Part shown: positions 1 through 8,735 of the stretch, in pieces
Layout of the letters: every line of letters starts with the position of its first letter
Position numbering within the stretch: position 1 is the first letter of the stretch
DNA from: Mucilaginibacter sp. SMC90
Lineage (GTDB): Bacteria > Bacteroidota > Bacteroidia > Sphingobacteriales > Sphingobacteriaceae
Direction of reading: 5' to 3'
Length of the DNA stretch: 64,000 bases
Assembly: GCF_022811725.1 (NCBI RefSeq)
Contig: NZ_CP094527.1
Span: 2,542,001 to 2,606,000, forward strand
Made by a program: the position numbers and the translations under genes
Notes under the pieces: model-generated
Databases searched by the model: none
What the model saw: the letters and a program-made list of their open reading frames with translations, nothing else
Told to the model about the DNA's origin: nothing

Positions 1-1959
1 CAAGACAGGCGGCACGTTGGCGGCCACAGCAGTGTAGATCTGCGCTTTTTGACCCGAAATATAAATGGACGAAGACGGATCGGCATTTCCGCCGGATACT
101 CCTTTACGATTAAGTTTTTCAAAATTAATAGTACTTGCGTAAGGGTTACCTACAAGATTATAGCCTTGTACCCTGCTGCCGATTGTATTGGTATATAATA
201 ATGAGCTTGACCCGTTATACCAGTGTTTAAATGTGATATTTCCCTGGTTTAAAGATCCTGTACCGGTAAAGGTGGTATTTTCGGGCACGTGCGCTACTAC
301 TGTTGCCTGGGCTATGGTTGTTGATCTGTCGCCCCTGAAAAAAAAGAGGAATCCGTTGCCCGCGTATAAAGTAAAAGTTCCGGATTCGTTATCAAATGAA
401 TAGGGTGATGAGATAATGCTGTTTACCCCCCTGTAATTGCCGGTTGTGAAACTTGTATTTGACCGTGCTGTATTTTCCCTAAAAAAATATATAGTAGGGT
501 TATTTGCATTGGGCGAAGGGTCAAAGCCGCCAGCCGCCATAGTAGTGCCCGTTACATATGAATTAGCTTTGAGGTAGGCCAGCGTAAATGCACCGGACCC
601 GTTGTTTACCGGCGATGTAAGCAACCTGTACCCACGGCGGCTTGCACCCCCGTTAATATAGCGCTGTGCATTTACATTGCCGGTAATGGCTGTACCCGGC
701 GGAACGCTTGCTACAGTGGCCGAGCCCGATGCGTCAGAAATTAAAGTGAGTATGCCTCCGGTGGCCAGCGTTGCTGTACCTCCCATAGTTAATATACCTA
801 ATGATGATACGGAGAATTTACCGGTGCCCGACATTGTTTTGGTACCGCTGTTCTGAACAAAAACATTTTTAAAAACAACGCCGTTACCGCTGTCTGACGC
901 TGTGTCTTTAAGGGACTGGGTTGTGCCTTTGAATATAACATTAGGGTTATTTGTTACAGCGTCAACTTTGCCTAAAACCGAGGTCCAGTCGCCATACACG
1001 GTCAGGTCGCCGGAGTTGATTGATTTTGTAGCTGACGACGAAAATTTTATGTTTTGGCAAACTGTTGGGATCGTATCCAGTTGCGTGGTGGTTTTACTGT
1101 ATACCGTTTGCGAGGTGGGGGTAGTACCCCCATAGGCATATTCTACAGTGCAAATACCTGTCCCTGTTCCTGTATTATGGTAAAAATCAATTGAACCATC
1201 GTTGCTGCCCGGTTTAATTGGTGTGGCATTTGTTAACTTAAGAGTTGGGTTAAGTGCTGAGCCGGAAGGCACATCGACATATATATTGGCCGTAGCACCG
1301 GTTCCAAGCGTTAGGGAAATACCTGTTGGTGAAACCGAGGTATTAGTATATAGCTGCCCACCAACGGTTGTTGTGCCGCCACGCACGTAAAAAGCGGAGT
1401 TATTAATTTGGAGAAGATTTATTCCTAAAACAGCGCTTGTAGTTCCGTAGACACTTACATCGCCCGATATCTGTAAATTATTAACCGTAGATATTAATGA
1501 TGTTTGGTTAACTGTAATTGCTCCAACGCTTAAAAAGCTGGTATTGCCAACCTGCAACGATGAGCAAGTTATAGTACCGGTACCCGTAATGGTATTAACA
1601 ACAGAACCAAGACCAAGCAGCGTTACTACAGGTGGATTTTGGGCGATTAACCCTGCACCTGTTCCTGTACCTGATACCGTCAGGGTTCCGTTAACTGTAA
1701 GTGAGAGTCCACTTGTTGCATTAAAGGTGACCGACTTACATACGGCTGCGGTTCCGCTTGCAATTATTGGTTGAGATGAATTTAATAAAGCGAGGTTAAT
1801 TACAACATCTTCACTTGCCGTTGGAAAATGGCCTAAGCTCCAATTGCTGTTATTGATCCAGCTTGTTGTTCCTCCAATGAGTGGAGGGTTCCAGATATTT
1901 TGCGCTGATGCCGCATAACTAAGAAATAAAAATAAAATCAATAAGATTGTATTTTTCAT
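1..1959 (-). CDS. Large secreted adhesin-like protein, C-terminus outside window
   Basis: The reading frame opens with an ATG at 1959 and stays open to base 1, so at least 653 residues are present and the C-terminus lies beyond the window. The first 20 residues form a signal peptide (MKNTILLILFLFLSYAASAQ). The rest is rich in Gly, Thr, Ser, Asn and Val in short beta-strand-like units, as in parallel beta-helix surface proteins. Motifs of the type RRGYRLLTSPV (coded near 620-650) and GYNLVGNPYAS (near 135-165) resemble those found in Bacteroidota exported proteins that often end in a type IX secretion sorting domain; that domain would lie outside the window. The function is inferred to be cell-surface or adhesion-related. 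The start is well supported by the signal peptide. No neighbouring gene on the same strand suggests a partner. Confidence 0.7.
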   Translation of the reverse strand, partial: MKNTILLILFLFLSYAASAQNIWNPPLIGGTTSWINNSNWSLGHFPTASEDVVINLALLNSSQPIIASGTAAVCKSVTFNATSGLSLTVNGTLTVSGTGTGAGLIAQNPPVVTLLGLGSVVNTITGTGTITCSSLQVGNTSFLSVGAITVNQTSLISTVNNLQISGDVSVYGTTSAVLGINLLQINNSAFYVRGGTTTVGGQLYTNTSVSPTGISLTLGTGATANIYVDVPSGSALNPTLKLTNATPIKPGSNDGSIDFYHNTGTGTGICTVEYAYGGTTPTSQTVYSKTTTQLDTIPTVCQNIKFSSSATKSINSGDLTVYGDWTSVLGKVDAVTNNPNVIFKGTTQSLKDTASDSGNGVVFKNVFVQNSGTKTMSGTGKFSVSSLGILTMGGTATLATGGILTLISDASGSATVASVPPGTAITGNVNAQRYINGGASRRGYRLLTSPVNNGSGAFTLAYLKANSYVTGTTMAAGGFDPSPNANNPTIYFFRENTARSNTSFTTGNYRGVNSIISSPYSFDNESGTFTLYAGNGFLFFFRGDRSTTIAQATVVAHVPENTTFTGTGSLNQGNITFKHWYNGSSSLLYTNTIGSRVQGYNLVGNPYASTINFEKLNRKGVSGGNADPSSSIYISGQKAQIYTAVAANVPPVL

Positions 1960-2329
1960 AAATATACAATTTTGATACTATTTTTTATATTCTTAAAAGC
2001 TATTTTATTGATTACTAACAGCTTTTAAAGATGACCAGTATCAACGTATAATTACGATTAAACGCCTGTAAATGTTATTGTTTTTAACGAATGAATAAAA
2101 TGAATAAACAAAATAGGAATGAACAAAGCGGTCGACTTATCTATTAATATAAGTAATTTTTAGGTATGAATAATGTATTTAATAATATTTTTAACGTTTA
2201 AACATGAGTTTTAACAAACGTATAAATGCCTTAATAAAGAACACAGGTATTTAAGTTGTAAAATACGTTCACAACCGTAGGGAGGGGGAAATGATAACTG
2301 ATAAATTATATAATCCGGGCTATAATTTG
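1960..2329. other. AT-rich intergenic region
   Basis: About 370 bases without a supported gene. It is AT-rich and holds several TTTAACG/TTTTAACG-like words. It must carry the promoter of the minus-strand surface protein, but no clear TAnnTTTG box was found close to position 1960. No strong hairpin or RNA gene was seen. Confidence 0.4.
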
Positions 2330-3241
2330 CTATTCAAATTTAATTTGCCAGTTGATGATGTTTTTGTCGTCGCTTACTGAAAGCAACTGATCGGGGGCGG
2401 CCCAGGCTATTTTATTGATAGAGAGTACATGACTGGGGAATCCTTTTTCCCTGCTGATGTTTTTGTAGAGTTTAAAATCATCTGACCCCCAAATCTTGAT
2501 ACTTTTATCCATGCTTGCAGTGGCAAAATAAGGCAGAGTGGGGTGGAACACTATATGGTTTACCGCGAACAGGTGCGCCGGAATGCTTTTTATTTCGTGA
2601 TAACTGCTGGTATCCCAGATTTTTACCTGGGCATCTCTTGAGCCGGAGGCAATGTAGCTTCCATCGGGGGCGTAGGCAAGTGCAAACACAGCCATGGTAT
2701 GGCCGTGGAGGGCTTTAATAATGGTATAATCTTCCAGATCGTAAACGGCAATGTGATTATCACGGCAACCGAAACACACTTGTTTCTGATCGGGAGAAAC
2801 TGCTATACAACGCACCGTATCCTTAGCAACCGTTATCGTGTGCACTATTTCAAGCGTCTTAAGGCTCCATACCGACACGGTACCATCTTCAGAGGCTATT
2901 AGTAACTCATCTTTTTTAACAGACGATTTGATGTCAAAAATCGCTTTACGGTGATGACGTAATGGCTTAAGTAATTTTTGCTGAATAAAATCAAACACCA
3001 AAACCTCGCCGCTGCGTAAGCCGGCAAACATTAGAGGATGGCCCTGAGGGCAGTGAATAGCATAAATTGAAGCATTAACCGGAAACATCACCTTAATGAA
3101 CGAAAAATCATTCAAACTCCACTCAACCAAGCCTTTATCGTTGCCGCCGGTAAATAATATCCCCGGCTTCTGCGATAGTTCAAGCGTGAATATAGGGTTG
3201 ACGTGGCCTGTAAGTTCGGCTGTTTTTTGTACGGTGATCAT
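2330..3241 (-). CDS. WD40 repeat protein, single beta-propeller
   Basis: The 303-residue protein consists almost wholly of WD40-type repeats, enough for one seven-bladed propeller. Clear blades are GHTMAVFALAYAPDGSYIAS followed by KIWD in the middle, and AHLFAVNHIVFHP followed by KIWG towards the C-terminus. There is no signal peptide, so it is probably cytoplasmic, where such propellers serve as protein-protein scaffolds. No catalytic domain is fused to it. It lies 81 bases downstream of hisIE on the same strand and could be read through from the his operon, but the spacer contains a short imperfect repeat and co-transcription is not shown. The partner is unknown. Confidence 0.75.
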   Translation of the reverse strand: MITVQKTAELTGHVNPIFTLELSQKPGILFTGGNDKGLVEWSLNDFSFIKVMFPVNASIYAIHCPQGHPLMFAGLRSGEVLVFDFIQQKLLKPLRHHRKAIFDIKSSVKKDELLIASEDGTVSVWSLKTLEIVHTITVAKDTVRCIAVSPDQKQVCFGCRDNHIAVYDLEDYTIIKALHGHTMAVFALAYAPDGSYIASGSRDAQVKIWDTSSYHEIKSIPAHLFAVNHIVFHPTLPYFATASMDKSIKIWGSDDFKLYKNISREKGFPSHVLSINKIAWAAPDQLLSVSDDKNIINWQIKFE

Positions 3242-3322
3242 TTTTTAGTTCATGGTTGATGGTTCATAGTTCATAGCCGAATAAGATGGCTTGGGCTGTT
3301 TAGCCATGAACCATGAACAAAA
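3242..3322. repeat. ATGAACCATGAAC-type intergenic repeat
   Basis: The spacer is made of permuted words TTCATGGTTGATGG, TTCATAG and, on the other side, CATGAACCATGAAC, giving an imperfect inverted repeat. Related words recur at 13972-14005, 24255-24312 and 42804-42834. It looks like a low-complexity dispersed intergenic repeat rather than a gene. Confidence 0.5.
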
Positions 3323-3910
3323 TTACTTATGTCTTGATTCCAGGTTTTTGGCTATTGTTTCTAATGTTAAACCTTTTTCGCGAAGCAGCACCAGCAAATG
3401 GAAAACCAGGTCTGATGATTCGTTGATCAGGTCGGTTTCTGTTTCGGCAAGGGCTGCTATTACAGTTTCAACCCCTTCTTCACCAACTTTCTGGGCTATT
3501 TTATTGAGGCCTTTGTTGCGAAGCTTGTTTACGTACGATCCTTCAACCGGGTTAGTATATCTATCGGCAATGATGTTTTCCAGCTCCAGTATAAAGTTTT
3601 GATTAAATTCGGTATTGAAGCAGCTGCGTGAACCTGTATGGCAGGTAGGGCCGTCAGCTTTAACTTTAATCAGCAGGGTATCGTTATCGCAATCAATACT
3701 GATATTTTTTACATGCAGGAAATTGCTGCTGGTTTCGCCTTTGGTCCACAGGCGATTTTTTGAGCGGGAGTAAAAAGTTACGATATTTTCCCGTACGGTT
3801 TTATCGTAAGCTTCCTGGTTCATGTAACCCAGCATCAAAACTTCAAGTGTTTGCTCGTCTTGTATGATTACGGGGACAAGTCCGCCGGTTTTTTCAAAAT
3901 CTATGTTCAT
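3323..3910 (-). CDS. hisIE: Bifunctional phosphoribosyl-AMP cyclohydrolase / phosphoribosyl-ATP pyrophosphatase
   Basis: This fusion catalyses histidine steps 2 and 3: PR-ATP to PR-AMP (HisE domain, about residues 108-195) and opening of the adenine ring of PR-AMP (HisI domain, about residues 1-105). The HisI zinc ligands are visible as C74, C90 and C97 with the family spacing of 16 and 7, next to an Asp-rich metal site (residues 73-77). The HisE helix motif [11 protein letters not shown] is intact. It is the last his gene of the operon, 148 bases after hisF; that gap holds a nested inverted repeat. The length of 195 residues is normal for the fused form. Confidence 0.95.
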   Translation of the reverse strand: MNIDFEKTGGLVPVIIQDEQTLEVLMLGYMNQEAYDKTVRENIVTFYSRSKNRLWTKGETSSNFLHVKNISIDCDNDTLLIKVKADGPTCHTGSRSCFNTEFNQNFILELENIIADRYTNPVEGSYVNKLRNKGLNKIAQKVGEEGVETVIAALAETETDLINESSDLVFHLLVLLREKGLTLETIAKNLESRHK

Positions 3911-3925
3911 AATAGCTGCTTTTCA

Positions 3926-4025
3926 ATTCCCCTCTTGAGAGGGGGAGCGTAGGTTTGTGAGCTGGCAGGGGTGTGTTCTAAGCTTGACGAGAAACACACC
4001 CCTGCACCCCTCTCAAGAGGGGAAT
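3926..4025. repeat. Nested palindromic repeat (CCCCTC...GAGGGG), copy 1
   Basis: A 100-base element between hisF and hisIE. Its outer arms (ATTCCCCTCTTGAG and its reverse complement) are perfect 14-mers; an inner pair GGGGTGTGTT/AACACACCCC forms a second stem. A close relative lies at 11399-11509. It encodes no protein and has the form of a REP/MITE-like element; transcribed, it would make a long hairpin in the his mRNA. Confidence 0.8.
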
Positions 4026-4058
4026 CGCGCTTGGCCACCACTTTTTATTTTAACATTA

Positions 4059-4814
4059 TCAAATTCTAACTTCTATCTTATTATCCTGCAATATCCGTTT
4101 TAAATCCGGTATCAATATCTCACCATAATGAAATACCGAAGCCGCCAGGGCTGCATCAACATTGGTTTTTTCAAAAACATCAACAAAGTGCTCCACCTTA
4201 CCGGCACCGCCAGAGGCTATTACCGGTATATGAACTGCATCGTTCACTGTTTTAAGCAGCCCATTGTCAAAGCCTCCCTTGGTACCATCATGATCCATGG
4301 ATGTAAGCAGGATCTCGCCTGCGCCACGGCTTTCGGCTTCCAATATCCATTCCAACGTTTGGCGCTCTGTTGGCAGCCTGCCGCCATTCAAGTGTACTAC
4401 ATTTTTATCGCCAATACTGCGGGTATCCACTGCTATTACCACAAACTGAACGCCGAAAGCAGCAGCCAGTTCATCTATCAGCTTAGGGTTACGCACCGCT
4501 GCCGAGTTGATGGAAATTTTATCTGCGCCCGCATTAAGCAGCGCATCAGCATCGGCTATTTCATTGATGCCGCCACCAATGGTAAAGGGAATATTGATTT
4601 GTCTTGCAACAGCTTTTACAAGCTCCACCATGGTTTTACGGCGCTCAACGGTTGCGGTAATATCCAGGAAAACGAGTTCATCGGCGCCCTGGTTGGAGTA
4701 ATTCCAAGCCAGTTCAACGGGGTCCCCGGCATCGCGAAGGTCTACAAAGTTTACGCCTTTAACAGTACGGCCGTCTTTAACATCTAAACAGGGAATAATT
4801 CTTTTCGCAAGCAT
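4059..4814 (-). CDS. hisF: Imidazole glycerol phosphate synthase, cyclase subunit HisF
   Basis: HisF is the (beta/alpha)8 barrel that uses ammonia from HisH to turn PRFAR into imidazole glycerol phosphate and AICAR. With the start at 4814 the protein begins [20 protein letters not shown], so the catalytic aspartate is D11 exactly as in the family, and the second catalytic Asp sits in VIAVDTRS. Length is then 251 residues, the usual size. An upstream in-frame ATG at 4838 would add eight residues, but it lies inside the palindromic repeat at 4834-4913, so it is probably not used. Phosphate-binding motifs TIGGGI and IASGGAG are present. Part of the minus-strand his operon. Confidence 0.96.
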   Translation of the reverse strand: MLAKRIIPCLDVKDGRTVKGVNFVDLRDAGDPVELAWNYSNQGADELVFLDITATVERRKTMVELVKAVARQINIPFTIGGGINEIADADALLNAGADKISINSAAVRNPKLIDELAAAFGVQFVVIAVDTRSIGDKNVVHLNGGRLPTERQTLEWILEAESRGAGEILLTSMDHDGTKGGFDNGLLKTVNDAVHIPVIASGGAGKVEHFVDVFEKTNVDAALAASVFHYGEILIPDLKRILQDNKIEVRI

Positions 4815-4833
4815 GGGGCTATTTAATACATCC

Positions 4834-4913
4834 GTCATTGCGAGGTACGAAGCAATCCCCGACTATACAGGGCGGACCTGCCGGTAGGGGATTGCTTCGT
4901 ACCTCGCAATGAC
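4834..4913. repeat. GTCATTGCGAG palindromic repeat, copy 1
   Basis: An 80-base inverted repeat between hisA and hisF with ends GTCATTGCGAG and CTCGCAATGAC and long complementary arms (GTACGAAGCAATCCCC / GGGGATTGCTTCGTAC). It belongs to a family also found at 8627-8715, 23616-23703, 25961-26042 and, in a variant, 13318-13403. Such GTCATTGCGAG palindromes are widespread in Bacteroidota intergenic DNA and behave like REP elements; the mobilising enzyme is not in this window. Confidence 0.85.
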
Positions 4914-4929
4914 GTTTTTTAATACATTG

Positions 4930-5679
4930 TTATATTGAGATGAGGGCATCCAGATTCCAGTGCTTCACATCTTCAATAGTGATGTGACCTTCGTATATCG
5001 CTTTCCCAACTACTACCGACTCAACTTTTAAGCGGTTAAGTTTTTCGATATCGCCCATAGAGCTTACGCCGCCTGATGCTATCAGTTTAATGAATGGTGA
5101 ATGATCAAGCAGTTTTTCGTATAGTTCAATACCTGCGCCGCCCAATTTGCCATCCTTGTTAATGTCAGTGCACAGGAAACGGAAGAAACCTAAGGCAAGG
5201 CATTTATCAACATAATCCATTAGTTTGATGGGCGAGCTTTCCATCCAGCCGGAGTATTTGATCACCTCGTCGAGTACGTCGATGGCTACAACAACCTGGT
5301 CAGAACATTTGTCTTTTCCGCAGATCTCTTTGCTGAGCTCTGGTAAAAAATCAGGGTTAGTAAGGGCTTGCGTGCCAACAATTACGCGGTGAACGCCTGC
5401 ATCTATCAGTTCTTTTACTTTTTCGATACTGCGGATGCCACCGCCGTATTGCACCTTCATGTCGGTTTTGCGGATCACATCAAACAGGTATTGCTGATTG
5501 CTGAAATCGTTTTTTGCGCCGTTAAGGTCGATAATATGAATGAAGTTGGTGCCGTTGCTTTGGTAGCGCTCAATCATTTCTTCAAGGGTAACGTCGTATT
5601 CGGTTACCTGTCCGTAGTCGCCTTCACGAAGGCGGACTACCTTCTTGTTCAAAATGTCAATGGCAGGAATAATGTACAT
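4930..5679 (-). CDS. hisA: ProFAR isomerase HisA
   Basis: HisA isomerises ProFAR to PRFAR, the fourth step of histidine synthesis, on a (beta/alpha)8 barrel homologous to HisF. The general base D8 is visible in MYIIPAIDILNKKVVRL and the second catalytic Asp in VVAIDVLDE. Phosphate-binding loops YGGGIRS and IASGGVSS are intact. The 249-residue length is typical. The gene starts five bases after the hisH stop codon, which indicates tight co-transcription and probable translational coupling. It is separated from hisF by a palindromic repeat. Confidence 0.96.
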   Translation of the reverse strand: MYIIPAIDILNKKVVRLREGDYGQVTEYDVTLEEMIERYQSNGTNFIHIIDLNGAKNDFSNQQYLFDVIRKTDMKVQYGGGIRSIEKVKELIDAGVHRVIVGTQALTNPDFLPELSKEICGKDKCSDQVVVAIDVLDEVIKYSGWMESSPIKLMDYVDKCLALGFFRFLCTDINKDGKLGGAGIELYEKLLDHSPFIKLIASGGVSSMGDIEKLNRLKVESVVVGKAIYEGHITIEDVKHWNLDALISI

Positions 5680-5684
5680 ATCCT

Positions 5685-6275
5685 TTATATTTTTGAGAAA
5701 TTAGTTAACAATGTTTCGCCAAACACACCCGACTTTTCGGGGTGGAATTGTACGCCATAAAAATTATCAAGCCAAATTGATGCCGAAAATTCATTTCCGT
5801 AATCGGAGGCCAATAAAGTGTATGCTTTATCATACTCAATAAAGTATGAATGTACAAAGTAAAAATGTGAACCTGACGGTATATTTTCAAATAGCGGGTT
5901 TTCTTTTTCGGGGTAAACCCTGTTCCAGCCGGTGTGCGGAACTTTATGATCGGCGCTATCTTTAAATCTTAAAGTTTTAACCGGTATGATATCCAACAGG
6001 TTAGAGTCGCCCTCTTCCGAGTGGGAAGTAAGCAGTTGCATCCCCACGCAAATACCCAGCGTAGGTTTTTTAAGCGCCTTAATAGCCGGCACAAGCCCGG
6101 TAGCCTTAAGCTTGTTCATGGCCGCACCCGCATGGCCAACGCCCGGGATGATGTAACGGTCATACTTATCAAAATCTTCTTCGCTGTTGATAAAGCCATA
6201 GGGGATACCTAAGCGCTCTAAAGCGGCAGTAAGGGAAAATATGTTTCCGGCTCCGTATAGTATAATACCTATCAT
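5685..6275 (-). CDS. hisH: Imidazole glycerol phosphate synthase, glutaminase subunit HisH
   Basis: HisH is the class I glutamine amidotransferase that supplies ammonia to HisF. The nucleophile C76 is visible in LGICVGMQLL, and the partners H178 and E180 in VQFHPEKSG. The N-terminal YGAGNIFSL motif and PGVGHAG oxyanion region are present. The 196 residues match the usual size. The gene is followed after five bases by hisA and preceded by a 96-base gap to hisB that holds short repeated words (AGGAAGCAAGAGAT-like) but no gene. Confidence 0.96.
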   Translation of the reverse strand: MIGIILYGAGNIFSLTAALERLGIPYGFINSEEDFDKYDRYIIPGVGHAGAAMNKLKATGLVPAIKALKKPTLGICVGMQLLTSHSEEGDSNLLDIIPVKTLRFKDSADHKVPHTGWNRVYPEKENPLFENIPSGSHFYFVHSYFIEYDKAYTLLASDYGNEFSASIWLDNFYGVQFHPEKSGVFGETLLTNFSKI

Positions 6276-6371
6276 TTTTTTAGATTAAAGATGTCAGGAA
6301 CCAAGATTCAAGAAAAAGACCTTTTTATTAAAATCTCTTGCTTCCTGATCTCTTGTTTCTTGCCTCTGGGC
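6276..6371. repeat. Short imperfect repeat between hisB and hisH
   Basis: The 96-base gap carries words of the form CAGGAACCAAGATTCAAGA and, in inverted sense, TCTTGCTTCCTGATCTCTTG. It may form a weak hairpin. It looks like a low-complexity intergenic repeat; no ORF or promoter box is evident. Confidence 0.35.
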
Positions 6372-7514
6372 TTATAAAAGCCCCTTTGTACTTGGTAAAA
6401 CCATCTTATCTACATCACGTTTTACGGCTACTTTTATTGCCTTGGCAAAGGCTTTAAATATAGCTTCAATTTTGTGGTGTTCGTTCTGTCCTTCGGCCTT
6501 TATGTTCAAATTACTTTTTGAAGCATCGCTGAATGATTTGAAGAAATGGTAAAACATTTCGGTTGGAACATCGCCCACTTTTTCGCGTTTGAAATCGGCA
6601 TCCCAAACTATCCAGTTACGTCCACCGAAATCGATAGCAGCTTGCGCCAGGCAATCGTCCATAGGCAGGCAGAAACCGTAACGCTCAATGCCCATTTTGT
6701 TGCCCAAAGCAGCGGCGAATACTTCTCCTAAAGCTATACCGGTATCTTCAATGGTGTGATGCTCGTCGATATGGAGATCGCCCTTGGCTGTAATTTCCAG
6801 ATCGATGCTGCCGTGGCGCGCGATCTGATCCAACATGTGGTCAAAGAAATGCAGACCGGTTGATATTTTAGCATCGCCCTTACCGTCGAGGTTTATTTTG
6901 ATATAAATATCAGTTTCCTTGGTAGCACGACGGTGCTCAAATACCCGCTGACCGAGTTTCAGAAACTCATAAATCTTTTGCCAGTCGGTAGTTTCCAAAG
7001 CGATCACATCATCAATATGATCTGCTTCACTAAATTCGCTTCCGCCTAAATTGCTGTTGTTGTTAAGCCAGATAGCTTTTGCGCCCAGGTTTTTAGCCAG
7101 CAGTACATCGTTTTTACGATCGCCGATGGTGAACGAATTTTTCAGGTCGTATTTCTCCGCATCTAAGTACTGGGTAAGTAATGCTGTGCCGGGTTTGCGG
7201 GTAGGAGCGTTGTCGCGGGCAAAAGTACGGTCGATGATCTGGTTGGCAAATTTTACGCCTTCTCCTTCAAAGGTTTGAAGAATGAAATTGTGTACAGGCC
7301 AAAATGTATCTTCAGGATAAACAGAGGTGCCCAAGCCGTCCTGGTTGGTAACCATTACCAGCTCAAAATCAAGCTCTTTAGCTATTTTGGGCAGATAGGT
7401 TAACGCGCCGGGATAAAACTCAAGTTTGGCAAATGAATCAATTTGCTCATCGGCAGGCTCTTTGATCAGCGTGCCGTCACGGTCAACAAACAATATTTTT
7501 TGAAGGTTGCTCAT
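6372..7514 (-). CDS. hisB: Bifunctional histidinol-phosphatase / imidazoleglycerol-phosphate dehydratase
   Basis: The N-terminal half (about 1-165) is a HAD-type histidinol-phosphatase with nucleophile D11 and acid D13 in [10 protein letters not shown], a MVTNQDGLG motif and IGDRKNDV. The C-terminal half (about 195-380) is IGP dehydratase with metal-binding motifs [14 protein letters not shown] and [10 protein letters not shown], and a late [10 protein letters not shown] motif. The fusion provides steps 7 and 9 of the pathway. The Cys/His zinc loop known from E. coli HisB is absent: the equivalent stretch reads [15 protein letters not shown] without cysteines, as in the Bacteroides sequences I recall. 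It lies between hisC (45-base gap) and hisH. Confidence 0.95.
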   Translation of the reverse strand: MSNLQKILFVDRDGTLIKEPADEQIDSFAKLEFYPGALTYLPKIAKELDFELVMVTNQDGLGTSVYPEDTFWPVHNFILQTFEGEGVKFANQIIDRTFARDNAPTRKPGTALLTQYLDAEKYDLKNSFTIGDRKNDVLLAKNLGAKAIWLNNNSNLGGSEFSEADHIDDVIALETTDWQKIYEFLKLGQRVFEHRRATKETDIYIKINLDGKGDAKISTGLHFFDHMLDQIARHGSIDLEITAKGDLHIDEHHTIEDTGIALGEVFAAALGNKMGIERYGFCLPMDDCLAQAAIDFGGRNWIVWDADFKREKVGDVPTEMFYHFFKSFSDASKSNLNIKAEGQNEHHKIEAIFKAFAKAIKVAVKRDVDKMVLPSTKGLL

Positions 7515-7559
7515 CCTGTATAATTAGTGATTTAGTGAATTATTGAATTGGTGATTTTT

Positions 7560-8606
7560 TTACCTGAAAGTATTAAGGGTTTCGAGTAAAACGGTGTTTT
7601 CATCCGGAGTGCCTACTGTTATCCTCAGGCAGCCTTCGCAAAGTTCAACTTTTGACCGGTTACGTACGATAATACCCTGTTTTACCAGGAAGTCGTAAAT
7701 GCCATTGGCATTAGTGGTTTTTACAAGGATGAAGTTAGCATCAGATGGATAGATATCTACCACAAAATCAAATTCTTTCAGTTGTAAAACCAACCTGTCG
7801 CGCTGTGCAAGCGTTTCTTTGATCCATTCATTAACCTGACCAACATTTGCCAAAGCCGCCAAAGCCAGTTGCTGCGATGATTCGTTTACGTTATAAGGTG
7901 GTTTTACCTTGTTCATCACCTCAATGATCTCTTCGCTGGCGAAGGCCATGCCCACGCGTAAACCAGCCAGGCCCCATGCTTTAGAAAGAGTTTGCATTAC
8001 CACAAGGTTAGCGCACTCGGTAAGTTCCTGTATAAATGATTTTTGACGGCTGAAATTGATATAAGCCTCATCAACCACTACAATTCCGCTAAAGTTGGCG
8101 AGCAAGGTTTGAATATCATCGCGGTTGATGGAATTGCCAGTCGGGTTATTTGGCGAGCAGATAAAGATGAGCTTGGTGTTTTTATCGATAGCCTCGGCAA
8201 TGCCTTCTAAATTAAGCTGGTAATCTTCGGTAAGGTTTACCTTACGTGCTTCAATATCGTTGATGTTCGCTGATACCTCGTACATGCCATAGGTTGGCGG
8301 CACCAGGATCACGTTGTCGACACCCGGATTGCAAAAACTACGGAACAGGATATCGATAGCTTCATCGCTGCCGTTACCCACAAAAATATTGCGCGGCGGT
8401 ACGCCTTTAATTTCGGTGATGCGTTTTTTTAGATCGTACTGTAAAGGATCTGGGTAGCGGTTAAACTGCTGATCTAAAGGGGAGCCAAAGGCATTTTCAT
8501 TGGCATCAAGGAAAACGCTTGCTTCGCCCTGGTATTCGTCACGTGCCGATGAATAGGGCACAAGGCGTTTTATATTTTCTCTAAGGATATTATTTATGTC
8601 GAACAT
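7560..8606 (-). CDS. hisC: Histidinol-phosphate aminotransferase HisC
   Basis: HisC is a PLP enzyme of fold type I that transfers the amino group from glutamate to imidazole acetol phosphate. The Schiff-base lysine is K209 in TLSKAWGLAGLRVG; other cofactor motifs are VGNGSDEAID, SPNNPTGNS and VVDEAYINF, and the C-terminal RITVGTPDEN contains the substrate-binding Arg. The length of 348 residues is normal. The gene is between hisD and hisB on the minus strand; the 129-base gap on the hisD side carries a GTCATTGCGAG palindrome. Confidence 0.95.
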   Translation of the reverse strand: MFDINNILRENIKRLVPYSSARDEYQGEASVFLDANENAFGSPLDQQFNRYPDPLQYDLKKRITEIKGVPPRNIFVGNGSDEAIDILFRSFCNPGVDNVILVPPTYGMYEVSANINDIEARKVNLTEDYQLNLEGIAEAIDKNTKLIFICSPNNPTGNSINRDDIQTLLANFSGIVVVDEAYINFSRQKSFIQELTECANLVVMQTLSKAWGLAGLRVGMAFASEEIIEVMNKVKPPYNVNESSQQLALAALANVGQVNEWIKETLAQRDRLVLQLKEFDFVVDIYPSDANFILVKTTNANGIYDFLVKQGIIVRNRSKVELCEGCLRITVGTPDENTVLLETLNTFR

Positions 8607-8626
8607 TGATCATTCATATAAATTAT

Positions 8627-8715
8627 GTCATTGCGAGCGATAGCGTGGCAACCGCACGGAAGCATGGCTGCTCTGTATAGCAAGCGATTGCTTCGTCGTT
8701 CCTCCTCGCAATGAC
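8627..8715. repeat. GTCATTGCGAG palindromic repeat, copy 2
   Basis: An 89-base element in the hisD-hisC gap with ends GTCATTGCGAG and CTCGCAATGAC and a centre GCTGCTCTGTATAGCAAGCG. The same centre words (CTGTATAG, GCATG) recur in the copy at 25961-26042. It is non-coding and would form a hairpin in the his mRNA. Confidence 0.85.
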
Positions 8716-8735
8716 ATGTGGTGTTAAAACTATTG

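Noticed and set aside
4128..4787. Open frame of 219 codons on the plus strand inside hisF
   Set aside because: It is a mirror frame of a strongly conserved enzyme gene on the minus strand and has no protein-like features of its own.
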